From Cladocopium goreaui (taxonomy: Eukaryota > Sar > Dinophyceae > Suessiales > Symbiodiniaceae), in contig CAMXCT020000333.1 of assembly GCA_947184155.2 (NCBI GenBank), positions 56,529 to 120,528 on the forward strand: a stretch of DNA of 64,000 nucleotides. Reading direction: 5' to 3'. Shown piece by piece: positions 35,601 through 46,453 of the stretch. The notes beneath the pieces were generated by a model that was not told the origin of the DNA, made no database searches, and saw nothing but the letters and a program-made list of their open reading frames with translations. Numbering within the stretch: position 1 is the first letter of the stretch; every line of letters starts with the position of its first letter. The position numbers were made by a program, and so were the translations under genes.

Positions 35601-36542
35601 CTTGGTGTTCCAAGTTGCTCAAATTCTCGATGCAAGGACCCTGCCTTCACATTCTGGTTCCGACCAGTTGGAGACTTCAATTTTCCGAACTACCTCTTCC
35701 TTTTCTTGGCAGCCATTGGCTGTCCTCAGGTGCCTTGTGTTTTTTTGGCTGGCGACCCCCTTGGTGTGACCCCTTAACCCGCTACCATCGGCCAGGTCCA
35801 GGTCTTCAGCAGCATCGATGGTCGGCCACTGGTGCCCTACCAAGCTGTGGTGCGACGAAGCCAATGGCTCGAAGTGAACAGCAGCTTTGAGGCCGCCTGG
35901 AAGGTTCACAAGGCGGGGCATGGGTCATGGGCCATGGGGAAGCCATGGGGTGGCCGCATACTAAGCGGATGAAAGATGATGAAAGAGAAATTCAAGATGA
36001 AAGATGAATGTGTTAAGACTGTTAAGATTAGCATAGATATGATTAGCCCCCAGATTATCGATCCATGATGATCCATTGATCCATGATGATCCATGTCATA
36101 TTCAATTCATTTTTCAAGTGGCCATCCTCCCAGCCTGGATGGCTTTGTTATGCCTTGTTGTTTGATCCTGCTCCTCACCGGGTGCTCAGATGGCATATCG
36201 GAAGCTCAACAGCACCAAGCACGCGCCGACCATCTCCGAGGCAAGTTCTTCGGACATGTGCAAATTGCACTACAAATCACTACAGCAATCATCAAATATC
36301 ATCATATATCATCAATAAACCCGCATGACTGTAGTAATTTAGACCTCGCTTGGATTGACTTGTCACATGTTCTGCTTTGCACCATCGCAGTGCGAGCTTT
36401 GACCACCAGCAAGTTTTGGATCCCTCTGATTGCAGAGCAGGCGAAGACCCCTCGATTCGCCGAAGTGCCTGACAGCTACCTGGACAACCCACCCTCGGTG
36501 CCCCTGAAGTCCTTGATCACAGCGCCTTGTCATGACCTGTGA
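32632..36542 (+). CDS. Unidentified many-exon gene (possibly more than one)
   Basis: A series of short + strand exons, each with coding-like composition and plausible splice edges: about 32632-32796 (EEILSPGLGVGEPLRMIAAD), 32997-33073 (VALLTGSSPPEACEEHF), 33478-33570 (FSGATSRAQALLASLVYMM), about 33898-34005 (IVEIPFDEKTQTFMSQIGG), about 34087-34136 (VSVVQAHPQSPDEMIVT), 34291-34411 (HVSFAMECFGLMFQEPK, donor AAG|GTAACT), 34990-35098 (ADQNFYTVLSLRTCPQG), 35248-35352 (LDLFDMLEVIVPTLGSLM), 35799-35904 (VQVFSSIDGRPLVPYQAVV), 36188-36239 (SDGISEAQQHQARADH, donor AG|GCAAGT) and 36391-36542 (KFWIPLIAEQAKTPRF to TGA). I recognise no family and cannot prove all exons belong together. Confidence 0.45.
34460..34630. 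repeat. CT, GA and CA microsatellites
   Basis: TCTCTC, GAGAGA and CACACA runs lie in one intron. The minus-strand Leu/Ser and Cys/Val frames here are artefacts. Confidence 0.9.
34808..34905. repeat. Foldback (MITE-like) element, copy 2
   Basis: CCCATAGGATCCATGGTGCT is repeated in inverse at AGCACCATGGATCCTATGGG. The centre TACCCCCAATGTTAGCATAT matches the copy at 16723-16812. Confidence 0.8.
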
Positions 36543-36887
36543 CCTCCCTTTTTTCGCGGGAACCTGGAGCAAACGCAATATCATAAGTGGTTGGTGGTGT
36601 TCATTTATTTTGCACCAATTTTATCCAATTTCTGGGATGCTGATTCCTGTGATCAACACATGAAATAGGGGATTGGAGGATTGGAACCACCAACTATAAT
36701 TACTATCATACGGTAGCAAGCTTGGCGGAATTCGCGGAATCTACCCAGAGGATTTCAATCCAGCCTTGAGATGTGTCAGAATATCCAATCATGTGAGCAT
36801 TTGCATGATATCTATTTATCATTATACAATTACTTAATTATTTAATCTTAATTACATTTTTAAATTTTAGCATTTACACACATACAC

Positions 36888-37022
36888 ACACATACATATA
36901 TATATATATAATTAAATTATATATATATATATATACACGTATATGTATATAATATGCATACACATTTATATGTATATATATATGTGTATATATAAAATTA
37001 TATATATATATATATAATACAC
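36888..37022. repeat. TA/ACAC dinucleotide repeat
   Basis: Alternating TA and ACACAC runs with TATGTATA words. No gene seen here. Confidence 0.85.
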
Positions 37023-37093
37023 CTATATACAATCCCACAGATATTAACATATATTAACCACCTTCATCCAGATCTTCGTCTCCCCCTGGCAGG

Positions 37094-37155
37094 TGCACAA
37101 CACCTTCATCGAGGTGGATGACATGGATGGAGCCCCAGCCATCACTCGCACCAAG
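37094..37155 (+). CDS. Candidate exon (HNTFIEVDD motif)
   Basis: After the acceptor GGCAG the frame reads VHNTFIEVDDMDGAPAITR. The start resembles a short 'VKNTFIxxD' motif I know from many dinoflagellate proteins. The exon is isolated between TA repeats and a GATA repeat. Confidence 0.4.
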
Positions 37156-37269
37156 AGTTGCTGAGCTGCTGCACGTGACGCTCGAGTCCCAGGGAATAAC
37201 GATGGAAAAAATAGCAACAAAAAAAATGTGTTTATCATGTGGGATATATACTTGAATAGAATGGAGATA

Positions 37270-37277
37270 GAATGATG

Positions 37278-37352
<75 letters not shown>

Positions 37353-37415
37353 CTAGGTAGGTAGGTAGGTAGATAGATAGATAGATAGACAGACAGATAG
37401 ATAGATAGATAGATA
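37270..37415. repeat. GATA (ATAG) microsatellite
   Basis: About 36 near-perfect ATAG units with GTAG and ACAG variants. The minus-strand YLSIYLSI frame is an artefact. Confidence 0.95.
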
Positions 37416-37419
37416 TTTG

Positions 37420-40262
37420 ATAGTGATTAGACATAGATATAGAAAAAAGAGACACTGTTCAACCACAAATTTGCTTGGGGATGCTTACAATCCACGAAAT
37501 GGATCCAAATGGGACTTCTGTCAACCCTGACTGCAGGAGCAATGGTATCAATGGTGATATTTTTTCGTTCAACGCCCTGCTTGGTCAGATGTTTTGTCAC
37601 CTAACCGTCATCAAGACTTTGAACATCTTTGAACAGCATATGGGTGAGTCTGAAAACGGGGTATTCGCCCCACATTGGCTTTCTCTTGGAAAACGATGAT
37701 GATCCATGATGATCCAGTGGACTTGGGGTAGCTACTTGGAATCTTTTGAGCTCTGGCCTGCGCCAATGGGCTTCACGGCTTCATGTCGTGGAATTCCACC
37801 ATTTGATTTCAAACTGATTAGACTGTACAGTTTGTAGGGCCGGATTGGCGCCTGCAACGCAAGAATCACCCCGTGCTCCACAGTTTGACGTGGGGCGGAC
37901 TTGTTGCTTTGATTAGAAGTGTTGCCGCTCCCAAAACTTCAAGATCATGGATCAATATGACGGTGCGGTATTAAAATAAAAACACAAACATGAAATAACA
38001 TGAACAAACAAGGGGTGATCAATCCATGTCGATCCTGTCAGCAGTCTAGCTGCAGCTGTTGAGGAGCTTGATTTTTTGGGCGCTCGCTTAGACAGGTTCC
38101 TCACGTGCTGCGGGCTTCAGGATCTTCGGATCTTTCCACGGAATCCTGTTTGATGGCCGTGTTTCATCGTAGGAAATTGCCATCAGAAGACCTGGTCAAT
38201 CTGGACAGTGAGAATCAGTTGGACTTCCATGACTAAGCGTAGTAGATGAGCAGGTTTCAAAAACGCCAAAAAAGTTTATGATTAGATATGATTAGATATG
38301 ATTAGAATAGAATACTAGAGTTACTCATAGTTGCTCAATATATCTAGTATTATACATAGAATACTCAATATATAGGGGAATGGCATGGAATGGCATGGAA
38401 TGGCATGGAATGGCATGGAATGGCATGATCCACTGTGGGGATCCCCACTGACTTGGCCAATCGTGTCGTGGATTCCATGTGTCGCTAGCGCTGGCTGGAA
38501 GATGCAGCACAGTGAAGCGGCGGTCAAAAGCTGAAGCGGCATGTGGTGGTTTCGTCAAGACTTACACATGTTTAAACACCTTTAAAGAGAAATCCATAGA
38601 CATCCATAGAAATCCATAGACATCCATAGAAATCCATAGACATCCATAGAAATCCATAGACATCCATAGAAATCCATAGACATCCATAGAAATCCATAGA
38701 ATCCATAGAAATCCATAGACATCCATAGAAATCCATAGACATCCATAGAAATCCATAGACATCCATAGAAATCCATAGACATCCATAGAAATCCATAGAA
38801 ATCCATAGAAATCCATAGACATCCATAGAAATCCATAGACATCCATAGAAATCCATAGACATCCATAGAAATCCATAGACATCCATAGAAATCCATAGAC
38901 ATCCATAGAAATCCATAGAAATCCATAGAAATCCATAGACATCCATAGAAATCCATAGACATCCATAGAAATCCATAGACATCCATAGAAATCCATAGAC
39001 ATCCATAGAAATCCATAGACATCCATAGAAATCCATAGACATCCATAGAAATCCATAGACATCCATAGAAATCCATAGAAATCCATAGAAATCCATAGAC
39101 ATCCATAGAAATCCATAGACATCCATAGAAATCCATAGACATCCATAGAAATCCATAGACATCCATAGAAATCCATAGAAGTCCATAGAAATCCATAGAC
39201 ATCCATAGAAATCCATAGACATCCATAGAAATCCATAGACATCCATAGAAATCCATAGACATCCATAGAAATCCATAGAAATCCATAGAAGTCCATAGAA
39301 ATCTATTCCTAAACAAGGCGATGGAGAAACCTGGGATGATCATATCATAGCAATCCCACTTTGGCAACCCGCAAAAATGTGCAGTGGGATTTTTCATGGA
39401 TGAACTTCCGCAGCCATTCGTGGGCCACAGAAATATCAATAGAAATCATAAATAGCTAATAATAGCTATAGTGTCTATGTGTTTCCTTATTCTCAAGCTG
39501 TTTATACATCAATTTAAGTCAGTTTTATTTAACATAAAATAGAATCAATATAGTTGGTAATATGGTAGATACGGTGGATATCAGTGGATACTGTTTTAAT
39601 CTATTTTATAGTTCCATAAATTATGGACCATAATGTTCTACAACATCTACTATTTTCCCATGTTTTTCCCCATGGTACAGTAGAGACTATTTTCCGTATC
39701 ATTTCCGTATCTGATCGTCGATGTTTCGTAATGTGAAACCACCCTCGAGGCTTGGAGCCGGGCTCGGGCGGGGAGACCTCCTTCCCGCATTTGGGATTCC
39801 AGGCGCCCGCGCCGGGATGGCCTAATTGTTGCTGAGTTTAAAGTATAATATAATATATAGTATTATATATATATATATGCCAGTAGTCAATGATAGATGG
39901 ATGCATGGATGGATAGATAGATAGATATACATACTGTGGATGGAAGAAATTACTTTGCCAGTTGGTAACCATTGCGATTTCTGTGAAACACCGTAAATAG
40001 TGGGATTATAACAGCGTAAAGCATATATGAACTGGTGCATACGATATACATATCGAAGATTTATACACAGTCCTACTGTGACTCATACTCACAAACTGTC
40101 ATAGACATTATGATTTTCTCACTATTGCATGACGTATCAATGAATGGTCAGACGGGGACAACAATCATCCGTGAATGATGAATGGAACTCTCTGCTTGTT
40201 GAATCTGAATGACCCATTTACAGGAGCAATTGGGGCGTATGATACACTTCACAATCATAGTA
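37420..40262. other. Repeat-rich, gene-poor region
   Basis: It contains the 10-bp repeat GGAATGGCAT at 38376-38428 and the long 20-bp array at 38583-39303. A truncated GVSEN-type repeat is at 37643-37684. At 39738-39842 a GC-rich + frame reads TTLEAWSRARAGRPPSRIWD and could be an exon or a retroelement fragment. Otherwise no supported gene. Confidence 0.5.
38583..39303. repeat. 20-bp tandem array (ATCCATAGAA + ATCCATAGAC)
   Basis: About 36 units alternate two 10-bp halves differing at the last base. A few GTCCATAGAA variants and one 8-bp slip (ATAGAATCC near 38698) occur. All three minus-strand frames are open because the unit lacks stops on that strand. Confidence 0.95.
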
Positions 40263-41361
40263 TGATCGCTTAAGGCATCAATTTCGCGCTGAGTCGCTAG
40301 CGCCTGCTGGCTGTGAAGGTCCGACCAGCGAAGCATACTGCTGTGAGACTTGTCGGCATGGGCAGACGGGACCTTGGGACTTCGTTACACCAAAAGTTGT
40401 GCAGAGTCTTACACAGACCATGGATTATTCCTGAGCTCTCTCCAACATTCATGATTTAATTCTGATTTAATACGATTCAACGAACAGATTTGGATTCATA
40501 CGATCCTGGGGATGTAACTGGCCAGTGGTTTCAAGCAGCTGCTACCATGGCAGGATATCCCTGAGCTGAGGATGTGGCACAACCGCACTGTTGGTGGAGA
40601 AGGAGACATGCGACTCAAACATGAGGTGTGCTGTGACAGCTGGCTTAAGCTGGCGCCAGATTAAACATAGGGTATGACATAGGGTGCTCCGAAAATTTTT
40701 GGATGGCTGATCATCATCTTCCCTAGGAAAATTGCAATTTTTGATCATGTAGAAGTGTAAATGGCATGCATATCCTATTCTTGGACAAAGCCAACTCTTG
40801 CCCTTGTATTTTCATGCTCTCTGAAGATATTGCATGCCCTTGCGGTGATCAAAACTTCGATTCTACAGGCAAAGCCGGTTCTGGCTGGCATCAAGTATGG
40901 CATGAATTGTTTCGTCTTGCTCTCAGACATTTCTGAGCACTTGGGGTCATTCATCAGGCCCAGACAAGGCACATCTAGTCGCATCTCAGGCGGATTCAAA
41001 ATTCACCCAAAAAAGCTATCTATAAATATCTACAACAGTTTCAGGGCCAATTGCAGTGCCGATGATCTCAGGTCAATATTCAGCCGCAACGTGATGCGCC
41101 CTTCGGCCGCAGCAATCAGCGGTTGTTGGCCAAGGGGAAGATCCTTTCGTAGATAGCATGTGATCATGGGGGGTTCCTAACGGTTGGGGGAACCCAAAAT
41201 CATCCAAAATGGGTTTTGTCAATGCGAACACGGATGATTTTAAGATTTAAGTTTAAGGTACCCATATTTTAGGAAGCCCCCATCTATTTGCAGCAAACTA
41301 GCCTTTCCAGGAGCAATGTCACAGTCTATCAGCAGACTGAAGATGGTGAGCCGTTGAAGCT
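40263..41361 (+). CDS. Unidentified exons
   Basis: Likely exons are 40263-40319 (YDRLRHQFRAESLAPAG, donor GAAG|GTCCGA), about 40527-40625 (FKQLLPWQDIPELRMWHN and GGEGDMRLKHE, donor GAG|GTGTGC), about 41049-41155 (two + frames possible) and about 41308-41361 (SNVTVYQQTEDGEPLKLQ). Composition is coding-like, and minus-strand shadows in the same places are weaker. No family recognised. Confidence 0.4.
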
Positions 41362-42055
41362 CCAAGGATGAGAGGCGAGACTGCAGCTGGTAGGAGGATG
41401 TCTTGAGTGGCAACTTTCATCCTGGAGGATAGCCAGGTGACGATGGTAAGCTGGTGGATGTAGTTGGCAAGATGTTGGCATATGCAGATCCCTGGCGAGT
41501 CTTGACACTGTGATAACTGTGATACTTGTACTACTTGTACTGTAGCCATTTGGGAGCAAGTCGGTTGCAGCAGACACCGATCCATGGAGGCGTGCTGCAC
41601 TGAAATTCTCAGTAGATAGTGGAAGGATTTGAAAAGGTCAGTGTGAGGCTCATGTGGATGCAGGGCTATGCATTGGTATGGTTGATCAAGATCGGCACTG
41701 GGAGGGGCTATTTTTTCCATGTCCAGAGGCAGCGCAGATCCCTCCCGTAAGCAGCTTGGTTGCAGTCTTTGGCTGTATGATGCTGCATGTTTTGCGCTAT
41801 TTATTGCCATTTATTGCCAATATTTTTACACAGATCTGACCTCAGATATGTTCTTTGTGCGAAAATTCGATATCCAGACTTAAGTGACTCTTGTCATCGA
41901 TGTAGACCTGCCTCTGATCCCAACCAATTGATCCAATTGCTCATGGATAATCAATCAGAACTACGTAATCAAAACTAATCATAACTAATCTTACCATACC
42001 TTACCTAACCTAATCTTAACTAATCATAATCATGATCCCTTTGGAGATCTTTGTA

Positions 42056-42200
42056 GGCGAAGCAATGGAAGCTACAGAACTTGCTGGGCCCGGCGAGCAG
42101 GGCCAGGTCCTGGCAGCGGCTCCCGGTGATGCTGTGGGATTTGGAAAGCCCGGGGCTCGGAGATGGCGGGGCGATGTCGCCGGAGGCGAAGATGGAGGGA
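42056..42200 (+). CDS. Candidate GC-rich exon, frame uncertain
   Basis: After the acceptor TTTGTAG two + frames remain open. One contains WKLQNLLGPASRARSWQRL and the other EAMEATELAGPGEQGQV. The strong GC rise over the flanks suggests an exon. The frame cannot be decided. Confidence 0.35.
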
Positions 42201-42484
42201 AGAATTCCGAAGAGTTGGTTGATTTGAATTTGATTTGTTTAAATATATATATATATGTGTGTATATATATATATATGTGTGTTTATATGCAGTTTAGAGC
42301 TGGAATCAACTTGATCAATGATGACTTATATGATCCTGGGCATCTTTGCCAGTGAGGCACGGTGGCATGACCTACGAAGAGGCATGGATCAATGAGCCAC
42401 AGCACATGCCTCAACGATGACGACTGGGCGGTTCCAACGGGGAACAGCCAGATTTCTGGCAATTTTTCATGGATCAATTAATGG

Positions 42485-42625
42485 ATTGGTTTAAGGGACA
42501 ATTTGCAGGAAACCATGGATTTCCCCATTAAATATGGGGTTTTCCTGTAAATTTTCCCTTAAATCAATCCATTGAAATGGATGATTACCCAGGAGTCCAT
42601 GAGTTTGGGACACCCATGACAAACC
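42485..42625 (-). repeat. Dispersed 'GVSENW' repeat copy, minus orientation
   Basis: On the minus strand it reads WVSQTHGLLGNHPFQWID and then NPIFNGEIHGF. ATGGATTTCCCCATTAAATA and its near-inverse give it a partly palindromic form. Confidence 0.6.
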
Positions 42626-43144
42626 GACATGAAGGACACCACCAGTTTGCAATCCATCGCACTTGCCATTGAGGATTAAAGACATACAGACCGGAAGTTC
42701 TCTGAACACATGTCACTGGATTTGCTGCCCTATGCACGCCTAAGGTACTGCATGTGGGTCATGACCACTTTCAAGCAGCAAGTTAAAGAGGGGACCCGTG
42801 GCTGCAACTTGTGAGCTTTGGATATGTGGAGTGTTGTGTTTTACTAATGTCCTGCAACAGATTAGCTGCATAACCACATGGTCAGCATGGTCAGGTCGGA
42901 GGAGGAATCCCCTTGGAAGGAGGGTGAAAGGATGATGAAGCGATTTGCCCAATGGGTCACAGACTCCTGGAAGCAGAAAGGTGTGCAATTTGGAGTCTGA
43001 ATTGATACACGGCAGTTGATTGCTTAATTTGGGGGTTACCGATGGCATCCTATAGCAGCCAGCTAGCCATCAACCTGGGCAGAGCTAGGAGAAGGAGAGG
43101 GTTTGCCTAGCTGATGGCCCAGCCTACGAGTACAACGATGAAAC

Positions 43145-43800
43145 TTGTCGCAGCACTTGGAACTGTATGGAACTGTATGGAACTGTTGGCATCCTCAAAA
43201 CCATGTCACTTTCCAAATGTGGCAACCTGCCAAGGAGATGGAACTCGTGGAAGTTCTCGCCACGCGTTCCTTAAAGGATCGAGTGGGCCAACAGGAGAAG
43301 AAACAAAAGTTTTATGGTGTCCAAAGCCCAGAAAACGGCGTCGTCCAAAACTGGGACGGTTGCCCTCCAAAAATGATCAAAAATGTATTTTTTTCCATGG
43401 GAAACAGATAATCAACCACTTAATTCTTGGTCACCCATGGGCACCCTTTTTTCGGACAAACCCAAATGGGTGAATCAACTTGGAATAACTCTTCAGGCTA
43501 CTGCCAGGTGGAAAGCCTTTCAGCACCATGCAGCCGACATCTTTCGACTGTTTCAGTGTCACACCAAGGTGGCCAAGCCCCAAAAGCGCATTTGCACCTC
43601 GTGGGAAGAATGTAAGCAGTATGTACACGGTGTCAAAGGGGTTCCCTGGCGCAGAATTTGGCACGGAGACCATCGGGGACGCACCGCCGAACTTAAAATC
43701 GTGGCCCCCATGGACGCCTCAGGTTGTGTACCGCAGCTTTGCCACCCGTGAAGAAGCAGAAGAGATGCTCAGCTATCCAAATCGTGTGGGCGTTACATCA
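43145..43800 (+). CDS. Protein with RNase H1 N-terminal (viroplasmin)-like domain
   Basis: The exon ending at 43640 reads KRICTSWEECKQYVHGVKG. The exon starting at 43723 reads VVYRSFATREEAEEML. Joined in phase 0 across an 82-bp intron (AAAGGG|GTTCCC to CTCAG|GTTGTG), they give the tSWeEC...V.GvkG..yrsF.t.eEA pattern of the domain that binds RNA-DNA hybrids in RNase H1. An upstream open block at 43145-43330 (QPAKEMELVEVLATRSLKD) may be an earlier exon. A GVSEN-type repeat lies at about 43366-43480. I see no catalytic RNase H domain. It could be a stand-alone binding domain. Confidence 0.5.
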
Positions 43801-44101
43801 TTTGTATTCATTCGTTACATCTAGTTACTAGATGTTCCATGATGTTCCTAGTTGCCAATGTGGGTTGAACTTACAGAGGTATGGTGATAGCGGCTTGTCC
43901 CAAATCTTTGGAGATATCTTCGGAATATGCATGAGCATACATGCAAATTAATCCGTGCACAATCACACATTTGTACGTATAGTAGTATAGCTACAGTGGG
44001 ATTGATGGATTTGAACTTAGTCATTTATTTTGATTTATTTTGCATTTCTTGAGCCTTATATGATACAATATATAACATACAGTATAATAAAGTATATATC
44101 A

Positions 44102-45649
44102 GTTAGGATAGGCCTTGCCCATCTTCCAACTCATCAAACCCAAAACATTTTAAATCCACCTACCATCTCATCATCAACAAAACCATAGGGGGGATACACA
44201 CTTTCCAAATTCCAATCAAAAAATGGTCAAAATCATCTTTTCAACAAGACCCCCAAAAGCCAATAGAGATGGATAAGGTGGCAATAAACTATGATTTCGG
44301 GGGATAGATACAGGAGTTGGAAGATGGGCATGGTCTGTCTGATATGGTTTTGGGCGAAGCGAATTTGCCCCAAGTGCCTACAGTGCTTCAAGGGAGAAAC
44401 CCTTGGGTGGTGTGATCGTAAAGAATTGCCATGGAGCACATGCTGGAATTCCAGGCTCTGTGAATTTGCAACCGTTGTGGCTGGATGCCATGAAGGAGAC
44501 TTATGGGGAGCACGTTTCCGCATGGTCAGATTATGTGAGCGACAAGTCGAACTGTTGGCACTTGCTTCAGACACTGCACGACATGTATGATGCAAATAAC
44601 GAAGAGGAGGACGAGAAGACCAACATGATTGCTTTCTTGCCCAACATGAAGTTGCCCGTTGAAGTGCAACCACCGGACGAAATGCTCTGTGAGCACCCCT
44701 TCGACGCCTACATTTTTGGCTCGTGGGGCAGATGCGCGTGAGACAGTGCAGTCCTTCGTGGGGACTGTTTGCACTAAATACGGCGGGAAAACGGATGGCG
44801 AGGGTAGGTTCAAGATTGGAGACGGGCTTATCATCACCTACAGCCAGTGTCAGAATGACTTGAGGGAGGCGGTGGAGGACTTGCAGAACCGCGAGTTCAA
44901 CTACACCGAGGCTACAAAACTGACTTTGAAAGGACATGGTAGCACAGAGAAGACTGCCAAATACGATGTCATCACCAAAAGCACTATCAGTGATGAAGTG
45001 CAGAAGGTGGCAAACTTGGCTGATGTGAAGGTTTCTTTTAGACATGCGCCCGATTGGCTTGATGATGCCAACACACCCAAGTACATGAAAGTGAGCGTGG
45101 CAGGAGTAGTGCATTTCTTCAATCTTAGAGTGCGGGCATGTCGGCTTCTCAAACACAAGCATTTAGGCTCTCTACCAAATCGTAGAGAACAGGACCACAT
45201 GAGCGACTCACAAGAGTTGAGCGATACAGAGGTGGAACATTTGGCGGCAGAGCCCTTAGCGTGGAAATTGTCTCGTGTATGAAACTTGGAAACTTGGCAC
45301 TGTTTCACCCGTTTCACCCAGCACAGTTCGCAAGAAAAATTGCTTCAGTCTTGTTGGCCGGCAATGTGTTGGAATTTCTCCTGCGCTCTTTGTTGCAGAG
45401 GGCCGTGATTCATGGCCTTGCCCATCTTCCCATTCTTATGTATCCATTCCCCGAAATCATAGTTTATGCCACCTTATCCATCTCTATTGGCTTTTGGGGG
45501 TCTCGTTGAAAAGATGATTTTGACCATTTTTTGATTGGAATTTGGAAAGTGTGTATCCCCCCCTATGGTTTTGTTGATGATGAGATGGTAGGTGGATTTA
45601 AAATGTTTTGGGCTTGGTGAGTTGGAAGATGGGCAAGGCCTATCCTAAC
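44102..45649. mobile_element. DNA transposon-like element with long nested inverted repeats
   Basis: The left arm (44102-44333) and right arm (45414-45649) are near-identical inverted copies. Both ends read GTTAGGATAGGCCTTGCCC inward. The element is flanked by the 7-bp direct repeat TATATCA (44095-44101 and 45650-45656), a likely target duplication. Each arm is itself bounded by an inverted repeat, GGCCTTGCCCATCTTCC at one end and GGAAGATGGGCAWGG at the other. Each arm therefore looks like a complete small foldback element. The 1,080-bp centre holds coding-like sequence with no transposase signature, so movement would depend on enzymes from elsewhere. Confidence 0.8.
44343..45282 (+). pseudogene. 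Coding-like cargo of the inverted-repeat element, one frame break
   Basis: The frame opens after the TGA at 44340 and runs GFGRSEFAPSAYSASREKPL, LWLDAMKETYGEHVSAWSD and HPFDAYIFGSW to a TGA at 44739-44741. From about 44720 the next frame continues with ADARETVQSFVGTVCTKYGG, REAVEDLQNREFNYTEA and VKVSFRHAPDWLDD to TGA at 45280-45282. The two parts look like one protein of about 310 residues split by one base in a GGGG run. The first ATG in frame is 44490. I recognise no domain. It may be a captured host gene fragment or an unknown element protein. Confidence 0.5.
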
Positions 45650-45755
45650 TATATCATATATTAGATGTATAAAACAAGTTGTGTATATAAACTATATACT
45701 TGTACAATGTTCATAAATTATATCAATATCATGCTTCCTCAGTCTAGTTGGTGCC

Positions 45756-46108
45756 ATGCATGACAGCTTCTTGATGCAATTAGCATGCAATAGCTTCGAA
45801 TTCGTCAAGCAGCAAGCATCGAAGGTTTGTGAACAACCCACCACTTGCAGTCACCAAGACCAGAAAGTAGCTCGGTTGGAAGTGGTCATTGTGCGCTGGA
45901 TCTATTCATTTGGGTCCCATATGGGGAAGTTGAACGTCGGGTTAGTTTGAACCTGAACAAATTGGAGATCACGCTAGTGGAACACGTGACCCATGGTCCT
46001 TGGAATGGAGCATGCTGCCGAATTTTGTCTCATCTCTGCTCATCGATGAAGGCCGCTGGAGTCTTTGATAGTCCTGGAATCCTCCATCAGTTGAACAGAT
46101 GTCAATAG
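45756..46108 (+). CDS. Unidentified gene, two exons likely
   Basis: Exon 1 opens at ATG 45756 (GCCATGC context), reads HDSFLMQLACNSFEFVKQQA and ends at GAAG|GTTTGT near 45824. The second open block reads NGACCRILSHLCSSMKAAGV and ends HQLNRCQ at TAG 46106-46108. No domain recognised. Confidence 0.4.
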
Positions 46109-46453
46109 ATGCAAGAATTGAGTAAAGCCAAGTCATCATTTTCAATTCGCACATGCGATGATCGCGATGCATGTGTGCTGGTTAGCCCAGGGTCCGGGTA
46201 CACCTTTGCATTTTGGTGGGCGATATGGTGCAACCTAAGTCTTGTTACTTACATTCATCATGTCTTCATTTTGTCGTGACTTTGAAGCATGGGTTTGCCA
46301 AACATTTCTTTGGAGTTGCCATATTAAATTTGTTTCGGAAGTTGCAGGCAGCCACCAACGGAGGAGAGCAACGGAGAGGCTGGAGAGATGTCATTAAATG
46401 ATATTATATGTCATTGTTTTCTGCTTGTTTCATTGCTTGCTATACTTGTAGAG

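Noticed and set aside
38562..39439. Three minus-strand frames of 234-285 codons
   Set aside because: They are read-through of the 20-bp tandem array.
40542..40748. Minus-strand frame of 68 codons
   Set aside because: The + strand exon (FKQLLPWQDIPELRMWHN) over the same bases has a clean donor and better composition.
43631..43723. A frameshift inside the RNase H1-like domain
   Set aside because: An 82-bp GT-AG intron in phase 0 joins the two halves exactly, so no frameshift is needed.
44233..45162. A 309-codon minus-strand open frame
   Set aside because: It is antisense to the cargo frame and crosses the inverted arm. Its composition (many Cys, His, Ser and Arg) looks like a shadow, and no transposase motif was seen.
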